Positions 47,331-64,000 of a stretch of DNA of 64,000 nucleotides are shown here, piece by piece. Both the position numbers and the translations under genes were made by a program. The DNA comes from an uncultured bacterium (GTDB taxonomy: Bacteria; Verrucomicrobiota; Kiritimatiellia; CAIKKV01). Each line of letters starts with the position of its first letter. Position 1 is the stretch's first letter. The notes beneath the pieces are model-generated. The model did no database searches. It was not told the origin of the DNA and was given only the letters and a program-made list of their open reading frames with translations. The stretch is from the NCBI GenBank assembly GCA_938038445.1, contig CALHRZ010000006.1, forward strand, positions 62,001 to 126,000. Direction: 5' to 3'.

Positions 47331-48445
47331 TTGTCCTCCCCCCATGCCGGGATGAAGTGAACCATCCAATCGGAGCCGACCCGGCGCATCGGACCCATGC
47401 GGCCCCGGATCGCGCGTTGAAGCGGCAGCGGTTCCCCTTGAAACCCACTGGTTCCGCCCAGCAGAATCGCCGGCGCATAAAAGAGGATCATATCATCCAC
47501 CAGTTTCCTCCAAAGCAAGTTGGCCGCCAACCGACCACCCCCTTCACACAAAACATGGAGAAAACCTTCCCGCCCCAGCCGCCGCAACACCGCTCCCAAA
47601 TGGATCCCCAACCGGCTTCTTCTAAACTTCCATACCGTGGCCCCGTTCGCGCTCCAAGCCCTAACGGAATCGGGAGAAACATCACCAGGCGCCGCCACAA
47701 TGGTCCGCGTTGCGGCCGTATCGCAAAACACTCGGGCGCCCGCCGGCAAATCGCCGTCGCCCGCCACCACAACGCGGAAAACAGGGGGCGCATTGGGGTC
47801 CCGGGGGAGCAGGGTCGGATCATCCGCTCGGATGGTACCGGCCCCCACCAAAATCGCATCCACACGCCGCCGTATCGCATGCACACACCGGCGCGCCGCT
47901 TCGCCGGTAATCCAACGGGAGCATCCCTTCGCATCCGCAATACGGCCGTCCAGCGTCAGGGCCAGTTTGAGGGTGACGTGTGGCCGACCGTTCAGAACCC
48001 ATGTTCGGAACGGCCTGATGAGCGCTTCGCACTCCTCTGCACACACCCCCGAAAGGACTTCGATTCCCGCGCGATCGAGAAGCGAGCGCGCCCGCCCCGA
48101 ATGCCTCGGATTCGGGTCCTCAGCGCCGTAAACCACACGGCGTATCCCCGCCCGAACAATCGCGTCTGTGCAAGGGGGAGTTCGCCCATACGTGGAACAC
48201 GGTTCCAACGTCACATACAAACACGCACCACGGGCCCGATCTCCCGCAGCTTTCAACGCTTCGATTTCCGCATGAGCGGCACCCGCTTTCCGATGCCACC
48301 CCTCCCCGACCCGATGGTCATTCCGCACCACAACCGCCCCGACCGGAGGATTGGGCCGCGTCCATCCCTCCCCCTTCCGAGCTAACGCAATCGCCCTTCG
48401 CATCCACCGGCAATCGGCCCCACTTTCGCCTCCTCTCGCACCCAT
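47315..48445 (-). CDS. ribD: Bifunctional diaminohydroxyphosphoribosylaminopyrimidine deaminase/reductase
   Basis: WTRPNPPVGAVVV, AHAEIEAL, LEPCSTYGRTPPCTDAIV, LKLALTLDGRIADAKGCSRWITG. Confidence 0.95.
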   Translation of the reverse strand: MGARGGESGADCRWMRRAIALARKGEGWTRPNPPVGAVVVRNDHRVGEGWHRKAGAAHAEIEALKAAGDRARGACLYVTLEPCSTYGRTPPCTDAIVRAGIRRVVYGAEDPNPRHSGRARSLLDRAGIEVLSGVCAEECEALIRPFRTWVLNGRPHVTLKLALTLDGRIADAKGCSRWITGEAARRCVHAIRRRVDAILVGAGTIRADDPTLLPRDPNAPPVFRVVVAGDGDLPAGARVFCDTAATRTIVAAPGDVSPDSVRAWSANGATVWKFRRSRLGIHLGAVLRRLGREGFLHVLCEGGGRLAANLLWRKLVDDMILFYAPAILLGGTSGFQGEPLPLQRAIRGRMGPMRRVGSDWMVHFIPAWGEDKCSRD

Positions 48446-49347
48446 TACACCTCCCCCTCAGAAGCACCCAGGATCGCCTGAACAAACGCATCAGGATCAA
48501 AAGGGACCAGATCGTCCATCCCTTCCCCAAGACCGGCATACCGAACCGGAATATTCAATTCTCGGCGAATTCCCAACACAAAACCCGCTTTAGCCGAACC
48601 GTCCAGTTTCGCCACAATCAGCCCCGTCAACGGCAGCGTGGCATGAAAATGGCGCGCTTGCGACAAGGCATTCGCTCCTATCGTCGCATCCAAAACCAGC
48701 CAGACCTCATGCGGTGCGCCCGGTAATGCCTTCCCCACACTACGACCCACTTTCTGAAGTTCGGCCATCAGCGCGTCGCGTGTATGCATGCGCCCGGCCG
48801 TGTCCACGATCACCGCGTGCGCACCACGGGAAACGGACGCCCGTACGGCATCGAACGCTACCGCAGCCGGATCTGCCCCCATCGGTCCCCCCACGCATTC
48901 GCAAGGCACACGCTCTGCCCATATCTGAAGTTGCTGCGAACCGGCCGCTCGAAAGGTATCCGCCGCCGCCAATAACGGTTTTCCGCCCGCCTTCAAAAGC
49001 CGTCGGGCCAGCTTGGCTGCCGTCGTGGTCTTCCCCGCCCCATTAACTCCTGCCAAAAGAATTACCCGTATCGCCCCCTGAGGGGCAGAAAGAAGGTCCG
49101 GTGATGGCGCCCCTAACGCGCGCTTCATCGCAGCCGAAAGACGATCTGAAAAACTTTCCCCCTCCCGCACCTGGCGGGCCTCCTCTAACAAGGCCGAAGC
49201 AACCCGCGGCGGAACGTCGGCCCTAATCAGCGTTTCCTCCAGTGTTTCCATCGTTCGCTCATCCGGCCGCCCCGCTCGAAAAAGCGCCCGAAGTCCCTCC
49301 GCCATCGCGCGCCGCGTCCGAGATAATGCGTTTCGCCACCCCATCAT
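48445..49347 (-). CDS. ftsY: Signal recognition particle receptor FtsY
   Basis: LLAGVNGAGKTTTAAKLARRL, AADTFRAAGSQQLQIWAER, VIVDTAGRMHT, VAKLDGSAKAG; short, no acidic N-terminal A domain. Confidence 0.95.
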   Translation of the reverse strand: MMGWRNALSRTRRAMAEGLRALFRAGRPDERTMETLEETLIRADVPPRVASALLEEARQVREGESFSDRLSAAMKRALGAPSPDLLSAPQGAIRVILLAGVNGAGKTTTAAKLARRLLKAGGKPLLAAADTFRAAGSQQLQIWAERVPCECVGGPMGADPAAVAFDAVRASVSRGAHAVIVDTAGRMHTRDALMAELQKVGRSVGKALPGAPHEVWLVLDATIGANALSQARHFHATLPLTGLIVAKLDGSAKAGFVLGIRRELNIPVRYAGLGEGMDDLVPFDPDAFVQAILGASEGEV

Positions 49348-49835
49348 GAGATGGATGCTCCTTTTTCATGCGGCGACTCGGGAAGCCGCGGAGTCATATC
49401 CGGCTCAAGAGCCGTCCTCAGAGGGCGCATCAGCGTTTTGCCGATCCGGTCCAAGACGCCATTGACGAATTTCGCCGAAATCTCCCCCGAAAAATCGCGC
49501 GCCATGTCTACCGCCTCGTCAATCGAAACCACCGGGGGAATATCCTCTCGATAAAACATCTCATACGCCGCCAGACGAAGAATGTTCCGATCCACTCGGG
49601 ACATCCGCCGAAGATCCCAGTTTTCCGCCGCACTTCGGATGGCAAGATCCAACCGATCTTGACGTTCAAGAACGCCCCAGATCAGCCCTTCGGCCATCTC
49701 TCGCATTTTCGGAGGAACCGGCTCATCCTGCATCTCCCAAAAATCCCGCAGGGCAACGGTCGGATCATCATGCGGATATTCCAGGGCGTATAGAAATTGA
49801 ACGGCGCATTCCCGCGCCCGACGGCGCCACTTCAT
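49344..49835 (-). CDS. nusB: Transcription antitermination factor NusB
   Basis: RRARECAVQFLYALEY, MSRVDRNILRLAAYEMFYREDIPPVVSIDEAVDMARDFSGEISAKFVNGVLDRI. Confidence 0.95.
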   Translation of the reverse strand: MKWRRRARECAVQFLYALEYPHDDPTVALRDFWEMQDEPVPPKMREMAEGLIWGVLERQDRLDLAIRSAAENWDLRRMSRVDRNILRLAAYEMFYREDIPPVVSIDEAVDMARDFSGEISAKFVNGVLDRIGKTLMRPLRTALEPDMTPRLPESPHEKGASIS

Positions 49836-50305
49836 CCCGAAATCCCCGGTTGCTTGAACAAATTCGCCATCTCAATCGCCGCCAAAGCTGCCGTCCACCC
49901 TTTGTTGCCCGCCTTTGTCCCCGACCGCTCGATGGCCTGATCCAAATTTTCTGCCGTCACCACTCCGTTGATCACCGGAACCCCCGTGTCCAACGCGATC
50001 TTGGCCAGTGACCGCGAAACTTGTCCGTTGATCAGTTCGGCATGCCGGGTCGCCCCCTGAATCACGCAGCCCAATACGATTACCGCATCGTACCGACCCG
50101 ATCCGGCCATTTTTTGCGCGGCCAGCGGGGATTCATTGGCCCCTGGAACCCAGGCAACCGTAATGGCATCGGCGTCCACCCCATGCCGGACCAACGCATC
50201 TTCCGCGCCGGCCAAGAGTTGACGGGTAAACAGATCATTGAACCGGCTCACCACCACGCCGATCCGAAGCCCTTTGCCCTCGAGATGTGCACTGATTTCC
50301 TTCAT
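49832..50305 (-). CDS. ribH: 6,7-dimethyl-8-ribityllumazine synthase
   Basis: RIGVVVSRFNDLFTRQLLAGAEDAL, WVPGANESPLAAQKM, VIVLGCVIQGATRHAELI. Confidence 0.95.
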   Translation of the reverse strand: MKEISAHLEGKGLRIGVVVSRFNDLFTRQLLAGAEDALVRHGVDADAITVAWVPGANESPLAAQKMAGSGRYDAVIVLGCVIQGATRHAELINGQVSRSLAKIALDTGVPVINGVVTAENLDQAIERSGTKAGNKGWTAALAAIEMANLFKQPGISG

Positions 50306-50331
50306 GTGGGATTCCCTTTCCTGCTGGTTCA

Positions 50332-51576
50332 CTACAACAGATGACCCAGTTTCTTCTTCTTCGTTCGAAGGTAGGCCCGATTGTGGGGAGTCGCCGGCAC
50401 GATCAGAGACTCGCGTCCCACCACCCGCAGACCATATCCTTCAAGCCCAATGATCTTTCGGGGATTATTCGTCAGAAGCCGAATGCGGCGAAGACCAAGA
50501 TCGGCCAAAATCTGTGCACCAATCCCATAATCCCGCAAATCCGCTGGAAACCCCAGCCGTTCATTCGCCTCAACCGTGTCCAACCCCTGTCGTTGCTGCA
50601 GAGCATAGGCGTGAATCTTGTTGATCAACCCAATCCCCCGGCCTTCTTGACGCATGTACAGCACCGCGCCACACCCCTCCGCATTGACCCGCCGCAATGC
50701 TTGGCGCAACTGTTCGCCGCAATCGCACCGACAGGAACCGAACACATCTCCCGTCAGGCATTCGCTGTGAACCCGGACCAGCGGCGCCTTGGCTGCCGCC
50801 ACATCGCCTTTGACAAGCGCCACGTGACTCTCCCCCGTAGGCTTCTCACGGTACAGCACCAGCCGAAAATCCCCATACTGCGTCGGCAAATCCACCGACT
50901 CCACCCGCTCGATCAGCTTCTCCCGCAGCCGCCGATAGGCGATGAGATTGCGGATGGTCGTCATCCGAAGACCATGCCGCTGCGCAAATCGACGCAGTTC
51001 AGGATAACGAGCCATGTGGCCGTCTTCTCGCAAGATTTCACAAATCACGCCGCCGGGCGGCAATCCCGCCAACCGGGACAAATCCACTGCTGCCTCCGTG
51101 TGCCCCGCGCGGCGTAAAACCCCTCCCTCGCGCGCCTCCAACGGAAAAATATGACCCGGACTTACCAAATCATCACGGGTCGCCTTGGGGTCCATCAGAA
51201 CCTGGATCGTCCGCGCCCGATCGTGCGCGCTGATTCCGGTCGTCACCCCTTTCCGCGCATCCACCGACTGCAAAAAAGCCGTCCCATGATGATCCCCACC
51301 TCCTAACCGGGGCATCGGTGTCAAACCAAGCCGCATGACCCGATCCGAAGGAAGCGCCACACACAATAAACCACGACCATTTTTCAACATGAAGTTGATC
51401 GCTCGGGCACTGACCTTGGCGGCCGCTAAAATGAGGTCTCCTTCATTCTCCCGCCTCTCATCGTCCGTCACCACCACCATCTCCCCACGGCGGACAGCAG
51501 CCAGGACCGATTCGATTTCCCCCACAAGCGTTTGCTCGTGGGTTGCCTGCTCGACTTTCGTTTTCAAAGAGGACAT
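50332..51576 (-). CDS. ribBA: 3,4-dihydroxy-2-butanone-4-phosphate synthase / GTP cyclohydrolase II
   Basis: VVVTDDERRENEGDLILAA, RAGHTEAAVDL; VHSECLTGDVFGSCRCDCGEQL, MRQEGRGIGLINKIHAYALQ. ATG at 51576. Confidence 0.96.
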   Translation of the reverse strand: MSSLKTKVEQATHEQTLVGEIESVLAAVRRGEMVVVTDDERRENEGDLILAAAKVSARAINFMLKNGRGLLCVALPSDRVMRLGLTPMPRLGGGDHHGTAFLQSVDARKGVTTGISAHDRARTIQVLMDPKATRDDLVSPGHIFPLEAREGGVLRRAGHTEAAVDLSRLAGLPPGGVICEILREDGHMARYPELRRFAQRHGLRMTTIRNLIAYRRLREKLIERVESVDLPTQYGDFRLVLYREKPTGESHVALVKGDVAAAKAPLVRVHSECLTGDVFGSCRCDCGEQLRQALRRVNAEGCGAVLYMRQEGRGIGLINKIHAYALQQRQGLDTVEANERLGFPADLRDYGIGAQILADLGLRRIRLLTNNPRKIIGLEGYGLRVVGRESLIVPATPHNRAYLRTKKKKLGHLL

Positions 51577-51604
51577 AAAAAACCCGAAACAAGAGTGTTT
51601 CGGG
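51574..51604 (-). terminator. Intrinsic terminator abutting the ribBA start codon
   Basis: Minus strand: CCCGAAACA-CTCT-TGTTTCGGG-TTTTTTATG. Perfect 9-bp stem plus U6 running into the ATG. Confidence 0.85.
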
Positions 51605-51640
51605 AACGACGGTGCAATGTCGACCGGCGGCAAGGGCCAA

Positions 51641-51773
51641 CCTTCTCCCATCCCGACTGTACGGTCGGCTCCGGATTTTCACCGGATCAGTCCGCCCAAG
51701 GCGGAGTCGCGGGCTATCACCGCCGGTCAGGACTTTCCCGCGCCACCGGCGCGGAATCACCCGTTCCCGAAGA
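51641..51773 (-). promoter_or_regulatory. FMN riboswitch (RFN element)
   Basis: Minus strand CTTCGGGAACGGGTGATTCC...GACCGGCGGTGATAGCCCGCGAC...CCGGTGAAAATCCGGAGCCGACCGTACAGTCGGGATGGGAGAAGG matches RFN conserved boxes; upstream of ribBA. Confidence 0.95.
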
Positions 51774-51849
51774 CAACTCCTCTTGCCTTTATGTCTCCTA
51801 TTTCATATTTTATTGAAAGGTTTGGCAAGAAAAAAACAGGGATAATCCC

Positions 51850-53337
51850 ATGAACACGTTCCGGAATACGCCTTCAATCAAAATCGGCCTTATCGGAGTT
51901 AGCCGCGACTGTTTCCCGCTCGAGCTGACCCGCCGGCGGCTTCAAGAAGTGCTGGCGGAATGCCGAAAAATCAAAGTGCCCGTCGTCGCCTGCAAACGGA
52001 TCATTGAAACGGAAACGGACGCCCTGGCGGCCGCCAACGAAATGAAAGAACAGGGTGTCCACGCCGCCGTATTCTATCTCGGGAACTTCGGCCCCGAAGG
52101 CCCTATTACGATCGGCGCGCAGAAACTCGGCCTTCCCTTTATGCTCTGCGCCGCCGCCGAAGAAAGCCGCAAAACCTTGATCGAAGGACGCGGGGATGCT
52201 TTTTGCGGCCTTCTGAATGCCTCGTTCAACTGCGGTTTGCGCAGGCTGCGCCCCTACATTCCCGAACAACCCGTCGGATCCCCCAAAGCGATTGCACGCC
52301 TGATAGCCGACTTCATTCCGGTTGCACGCGTGGTGATCGGCATCCGAAACCTCAAGGTGTTTGCCTTCGGACCTCGACCACAGGATTTCTACGCTTGCAA
52401 CGCCCCGATTCAGCCGCTCTACGATCTCGGCATCGAAGTGATGGAAAATTCCGAATTGGATCTCTTCGAGCTGTTCCGTGCCGCGGCAGACCGGAAAAAA
52501 GAGATCGAGGCCGTTGCCGCCGATATGGCGCGTGAACTCGGCGCCGGGAACCGAATGCCCCAAAAACTGGCAGCGCTGGCCCAGTATGAACTGGCCCTCA
52601 TGTCGTTCTTCGAAAACAACCTCGGTTCCCGCCTTTACGGCGTGTTCGCCAATAAATGCTGGCCCGCCTTCGAAAAGGCGTTCGGTTTCGTTCCCTGCTA
52701 CGTCAACAGCCGACTGGCTACCCGCGGAATCCCGGTCGCATGCGAGACAGACATTTATGGCGCCGTTTCCGAATATCTCCTTCAACTCGCCACGGCAAAG
52801 CCGGTCACCCTGCTTGATGTCAACAATACGGTGCCCGAGGATCTCCCCATCAAAAACCTCCGTGGCGCCACACGGGCCGACTTGTTCATGGGGTTCCACT
52901 GCGGCAATACCCCGAGCTGCTGCCTTTGCCAAGATTTCTGCATGAAATACCAGTTGATCATGCACCGCTTGATGGAACCCGGCAGAGAACCCGAAATCAC
53001 GTGCGGAACGCTGGAGGGACGGATCAAACCCGGCCCCGTCACAATCGCTCGACTTGGCAGCACACCGGAAAATCAATTGAAAGCCTATCTGGCCGAAGGC
53101 CATGTACTGGATGCCGATCCATCCTCCTTCGGCAGCATCGGTGTTTTTGCCATTCCGGGTTTCGCCCGCTTCTACCGGCATGTGTTGATCGAACGGCAGT
53201 TCCCTCACCACACCGCCGTCGGGTTCCAACACGCCGGCGCCATCCTGTTCGACGCCCTGCGCATGCTGGAAATTCCCGAAATCTACGCCCCACGGCCCGC
53301 GTCCGTGGCCTACCCAACCGAAAACCCTTTCCGCTGA
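51850..53337 (+). CDS. L-fucose/L-arabinose isomerase family protein
   Basis: IKIGLIGVSRDCFPLELTRRRLQEV, LPFMLCAAAEESR, NNTVPEDLPIKNLRGATRADLFMGFHCGNTPSCCL; operonic with ribulokinase and epimerase. Confidence 0.8.
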   Translation: MNTFRNTPSIKIGLIGVSRDCFPLELTRRRLQEVLAECRKIKVPVVACKRIIETETDALAAANEMKEQGVHAAVFYLGNFGPEGPITIGAQKLGLPFMLCAAAEESRKTLIEGRGDAFCGLLNASFNCGLRRLRPYIPEQPVGSPKAIARLIADFIPVARVVIGIRNLKVFAFGPRPQDFYACNAPIQPLYDLGIEVMENSELDLFELFRAAADRKKEIEAVAADMARELGAGNRMPQKLAALAQYELALMSFFENNLGSRLYGVFANKCWPAFEKAFGFVPCYVNSRLATRGIPVACETDIYGAVSEYLLQLATAKPVTLLDVNNTVPEDLPIKNLRGATRADLFMGFHCGNTPSCCLCQDFCMKYQLIMHRLMEPGREPEITCGTLEGRIKPGPVTIARLGSTPENQLKAYLAEGHVLDADPSSFGSIGVFAIPGFARFYRHVLIERQFPHHTAVGFQHAGAILFDALRMLEIPEIYAPRPASVAYPTENPFR

Positions 53338-53372
53338 ATCTCCGAACCCACCCCCCCTTTGGAGGATTGGCC

Positions 53373-55112
53373 ATGGCCACTCCCAACAAACGATATGCCT
53401 TGGGTCTCGACTACGGCACCAACTCCTGCCGCTGTCTTCTTGTGGACCTCACCGACGGAACAGAAATTGCCGACGCCGTTTTCCCCTACCCCAGCGGCGA
53501 TGCCGGCATCCTGCTCGACCCCAAAAATCCCAACCTCGCCCGCCAACACCCCGCCGATTACCTCCAAGCCGCCGAACAATCGGTCCGCGCCGCACTTGAA
53601 CAAGCCCGCCACAACGATGCCGCATTCGACGCGCAATCCGTGATCGGAATCGGCGTGGATACCACCGGCAGCACCCCCCTGCCCGTTGATGCAACGGGAA
53701 CCCCCCTCGCCCTTACCCCAAAATTCCAGAACCGGCTGGCCGCCATGGCGTGGCTTTGGAAAGATCATACCGCCTACGCAGAAGCCGAAACCATCACCCG
53801 AAAAGCATCGCGGCTCCGCCCGCATTATCTGGCAAAATGCGGGGGCGTTTATTCCTCCGAATGGTTCTGGAGCAAAATCTGGCACTGCAAAAAGGAAGAC
53901 CCCGCCGTCTTCCAAGCCGCGCATTCCTGGGTGGAACTTTGCGATTGGATCCCCGCGGTTCTGTGCGGCAAAACACGACCCGATCGGATCGCCCGAAGCG
54001 TCTGTGCGGCCGGCCATAAGGCCATGTTTAATGCGGAATGGGGCGGGCTGCCCGATGCGCGATTCCTCGCCTCCCTCGATCCCGACCTCGCCGCCCTCCG
54101 CAGCCGCCTCTATTCCCAAGCCTTCACCGCCGATCATCCGGCAGGCCGTCTCTCCCCCGAATGGGCCCTACGTTTGGGGCTTAAACCAGAAATCCCGGTC
54201 GCCGTCGGCGCGTTCGACGCCCACATGGGCGCCGTCGGTGCCGGAATCAAGCTCGGAACGCTGGTAAAGATTCTGGGAACCAGCACGTGCGACATGATGG
54301 TCTGGCCCGCCAACCGCTCCCTGGCCGATATCCCCGGCGTCTGCGGAATCGTCAAAGGTTCCATCCTCCCCAATGCCTACGGCATCGAAGCCGGGCAGTC
54401 CGCCGTCGGCGACATCTTCCTTTGGCTTATCCGATGCTTGACACCCGAAAGCTTCGGAAAAACGTTCGACGACAAATTCGCTGCGCTCGCGGATGCCGCG
54501 GCCCGTCTTAAGCCCGGAGAGCATGGCCTCCTCGCCCTCGATTGGAACAACGGCAATCGGACAATTCTCGTGGATGCCCGCCTTTCCGGACTCCTCGTCG
54601 GCCAAACCCTTCACACCACCGCGCCGGAGATCTACCGGGCGCTTATCGAGGCAACCGCCTTCGGCGCCCTTACGATCATCAACCGGATCGCCGAATTCAA
54701 GGTTCCCGTGCGCGAAATCGTCAACTGCGGCGGCCTCGCCGTAAAAAATCCCCTCCTGATGCAGATTTACGCTGATGTGACCGGCCGGCCGATGAAAATC
54801 TCCCGCAGCGACCAGACCTGCGCCCTCGGTGCCGCACTTTTCGGAGCCGTCGCCGCCGGTCCCATGCATGGAGGCTTCGCCTCCGTCGCGGAAGCGCAAG
54901 CCGTTCTTTGCGGTGTCCGAGAAACCGTTTACAAACCGGATCCCGTAGCCCACCGCGTCTATGCGAAATTGTACGCCCTATACCGCCAGATGCATGACGC
55001 ATTCGGAACCCGCGAATGGCAAGGCAATCTCTCCCATGTGATGAAAGAATTGATTGCCATTCGAGAAAAGGCGCGTTCGTCCGGAACAGAGAGCGTCCAC
55101 CATGGCCGATGA
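53373..55112 (+). CDS. araB: Ribulokinase (FGGY family)
   Basis: YALGLDYGTNSCRCLLVDLTDGTEIADAVFPYP, VGAFDAHMGAVGAGI, LGTSTCDMMVW, GIEAGQSAVGDIFLWL; ATG 53373 with GGAGG upstream. Confidence 0.93.
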   Translation: MATPNKRYALGLDYGTNSCRCLLVDLTDGTEIADAVFPYPSGDAGILLDPKNPNLARQHPADYLQAAEQSVRAALEQARHNDAAFDAQSVIGIGVDTTGSTPLPVDATGTPLALTPKFQNRLAAMAWLWKDHTAYAEAETITRKASRLRPHYLAKCGGVYSSEWFWSKIWHCKKEDPAVFQAAHSWVELCDWIPAVLCGKTRPDRIARSVCAAGHKAMFNAEWGGLPDARFLASLDPDLAALRSRLYSQAFTADHPAGRLSPEWALRLGLKPEIPVAVGAFDAHMGAVGAGIKLGTLVKILGTSTCDMMVWPANRSLADIPGVCGIVKGSILPNAYGIEAGQSAVGDIFLWLIRCLTPESFGKTFDDKFAALADAAARLKPGEHGLLALDWNNGNRTILVDARLSGLLVGQTLHTTAPEIYRALIEATAFGALTIINRIAEFKVPVREIVNCGGLAVKNPLLMQIYADVTGRPMKISRSDQTCALGAALFGAVAAGPMHGGFASVAEAQAVLCGVRETVYKPDPVAHRVYAKLYALYRQMHDAFGTREWQGNLSHVMKELIAIREKARSSGTESVHHGR

Positions 55113-55806
55113 TCTGCGGGAAGCCGTCTGCGAAGCCAATCGTGAACTCGCACGGCTCCGTCTGGTTACGCTAACCTGGGGCAACACCAGCGGCGTAGAC
55201 CGAACCCATGGCCTCTTCTATATTAAACCCAGTGGGGTCCCTTACGAAGCCCTGACCCCCGATCATATGGTCCCCGTCTGTCTCGAAGACGGCAAACCCC
55301 TCGACAGCCGCTGGCGTCCCTCGTCCGATACCCCCACCCATTGGCACCTTTATCGGGCTTTCCCCGATATCGGCGGAATCACCCACACGCATAGCCCTTA
55401 TGCCGTCATGTTCGCACAGGCACGCACGCCCATTCCATGCCTTGGTACCACGCACGCCGACACGTTCCGCGGCGAAGTGCCGCTGACGCGCCTGCTCACG
55501 GAAACGGAAGTGGACGAAGACTATGAAGGGTGGACAGGACGAATCATTCTCGAACGATTCAAAGCCCTCGACTACCACGCAACGCCTGCCGTCCTCGTCG
55601 CAGGGCACGCGCCCTTTACCTGGGGAAAAACACCTCTGGAATCCGTCCACCACAGCCTGATTCTCGAAGAAGTCGCCCGCATGGCCTGGGGAACGCAAAT
55701 GCTCCGACCCAATACGCCTCCCCTCCCCTCATGGATCGCACGCAAACATTACGAACGAAAGCACGGTCCCCACGCAACTTACGGCCAACGCCCCGTAGAT
55801 TGTTGA
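55102..55806 (+). CDS. araD: L-ribulose-5-phosphate 4-epimerase
   Basis: LVTLTWGNTSGVDRTHGLFYIKPSGVPYEAL, GGITHTHSPYAVMFAQA, LGTTHADTFRGEVPLTR. Confidence 0.93.
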   Translation: MADDLREAVCEANRELARLRLVTLTWGNTSGVDRTHGLFYIKPSGVPYEALTPDHMVPVCLEDGKPLDSRWRPSSDTPTHWHLYRAFPDIGGITHTHSPYAVMFAQARTPIPCLGTTHADTFRGEVPLTRLLTETEVDEDYEGWTGRIILERFKALDYHATPAVLVAGHAPFTWGKTPLESVHHSLILEEVARMAWGTQMLRPNTPPLPSWIARKHYERKHGPHATYGQRPVDC

Positions 55807-55842
55807 ATCTTGCGGCTTTCCCCGACTTGCTGCACCAATTCT

Positions 55843-63516
<7,674 letters not shown>

Positions 63517-63532
<16 letters not shown>

Positions 63533-64000
63533 GTTTTCACTCCCTCGCTTGGTTCTCGTAAACACTCCTGAGCCAGATGAAGCCCGCGCGCGCTCGCAAA
63601 CGTTCCAAGAGTCTCCCAGTTCAGATCCTCAACGAGCGTGTCCGGTCGGGTGACGCTGAACGCAGCCGCCAGGTTCCCGAACTCCAAGGCCGAACAAATA
63701 AACTTTTCCTCTCGATCCGTGGGAGGAAGAAAAAAACCCCCAGCCGACAGCCATGCCAACACCGCCCCCAAAAACGTGTCGCCCGCCCCGGCCGTACTGA
63801 CCACAGGCGCCTCAACGATAGGCAAGTGGACCCATCGCCCCCCTTCATAACCAACGGCCCCCTCCGCTCCCAGCGTCACCACGAGCCTCATATCCTGGGC
63901 CGCCTCATCCAACCGGTGCTGAAGCGCCGACCGAAATGAATCGCCCCACCGCGGCGTCCCTTCATAATCAGCCCAAACGGCTGCTTCCTCTTCATTGAAC
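63517..64000 (-). CDS. PfkB family carbohydrate kinase (N-terminus beyond right window edge)
   Basis: Open from the right edge: FNEEEAAVWADYEGTPRWGDSFRSALQHRLDEAAQDMRLVVTLGAEGAVGY...VVSTAGAGDTFLGAVLAWLS. The ORF-track start at 63912 is internal. Confidence 0.88.

Noticed and set aside
51874-53232. 452-aa minus-strand ORF opposite the FucI-like isomerase
   Set aside because: Antisense shadow; the sense frame has clear isomerase-family blocks and operon context.
52926-53372. 149-aa N-terminal extension of the 728-aa ORF upstream of ribulokinase
   Set aside because: Overlaps the isomerase gene in another frame; the FGGY kinase begins at 53373 after a GGAGG site.

Overview
Gene-dense 64 kb bacterial chromosomal window. 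It is GC-rich, with many 4-nt ATGA/GTGA overlaps. Taxon is not assigned; the mix of Gfo/Idh/MocA oxidoreductases, a sulfatase-like enzyme, GH2 enzymes and large secreted beta-sandwich proteins suggests a PVC-like polysaccharide degrader (inference). Housekeeping genes recognised: rsfS, nadD, parB, argC, N-acetylmuramoyl-L-alanine amidase, tpx, pyrE, nifS/iscS-like, nifU, ftsY, nusB and a riboflavin operon (ribBA-ribH-nusB-ftsY-ribD-ribE) led by an FMN riboswitch with a readable terminator and antiterminator. Accessory metabolism recognised: (i) an AraC-linked operon with three Gfo/Idh/MocA dehydrogenases, a TIM-barrel isomerase, an alkaline-phosphatase-superfamily 'sulfatase' with Thr at the FGly position, and a sulfotransferase; (ii) a KDG kinase/KDPG aldolase/GntR locus divergent from an unassigned 785-aa protein; (iii) a FucI-like isomerase/ribulokinase/ribulose-5-P 4-epimerase operon; (iv) a PfkB kinase/1077-aa unknown/lacZ/MurC-like operon. 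Two genes run off the window edges and are missing or shortened in the ORF track: a >1470-aa secreted protein at 1..4415 (-) and a PfkB kinase at 63517..64000 (-). Two decayed transposase remnants were found (IS481/rve-like at about 8.8-9.25 kb, IS630-like at about 46.2-46.6 kb). No rRNA, tRNA or CRISPR array was seen. Strongest second-look items: an in-frame, internally deleted GH2 remnant held between two ATGA couplings, the FMN-riboswitch operon containing nusB and ftsY, the sulfatase/sulfotransferase operon, an MFS-HEAT fusion, and a MurC-like ligase coupled to lacZ.
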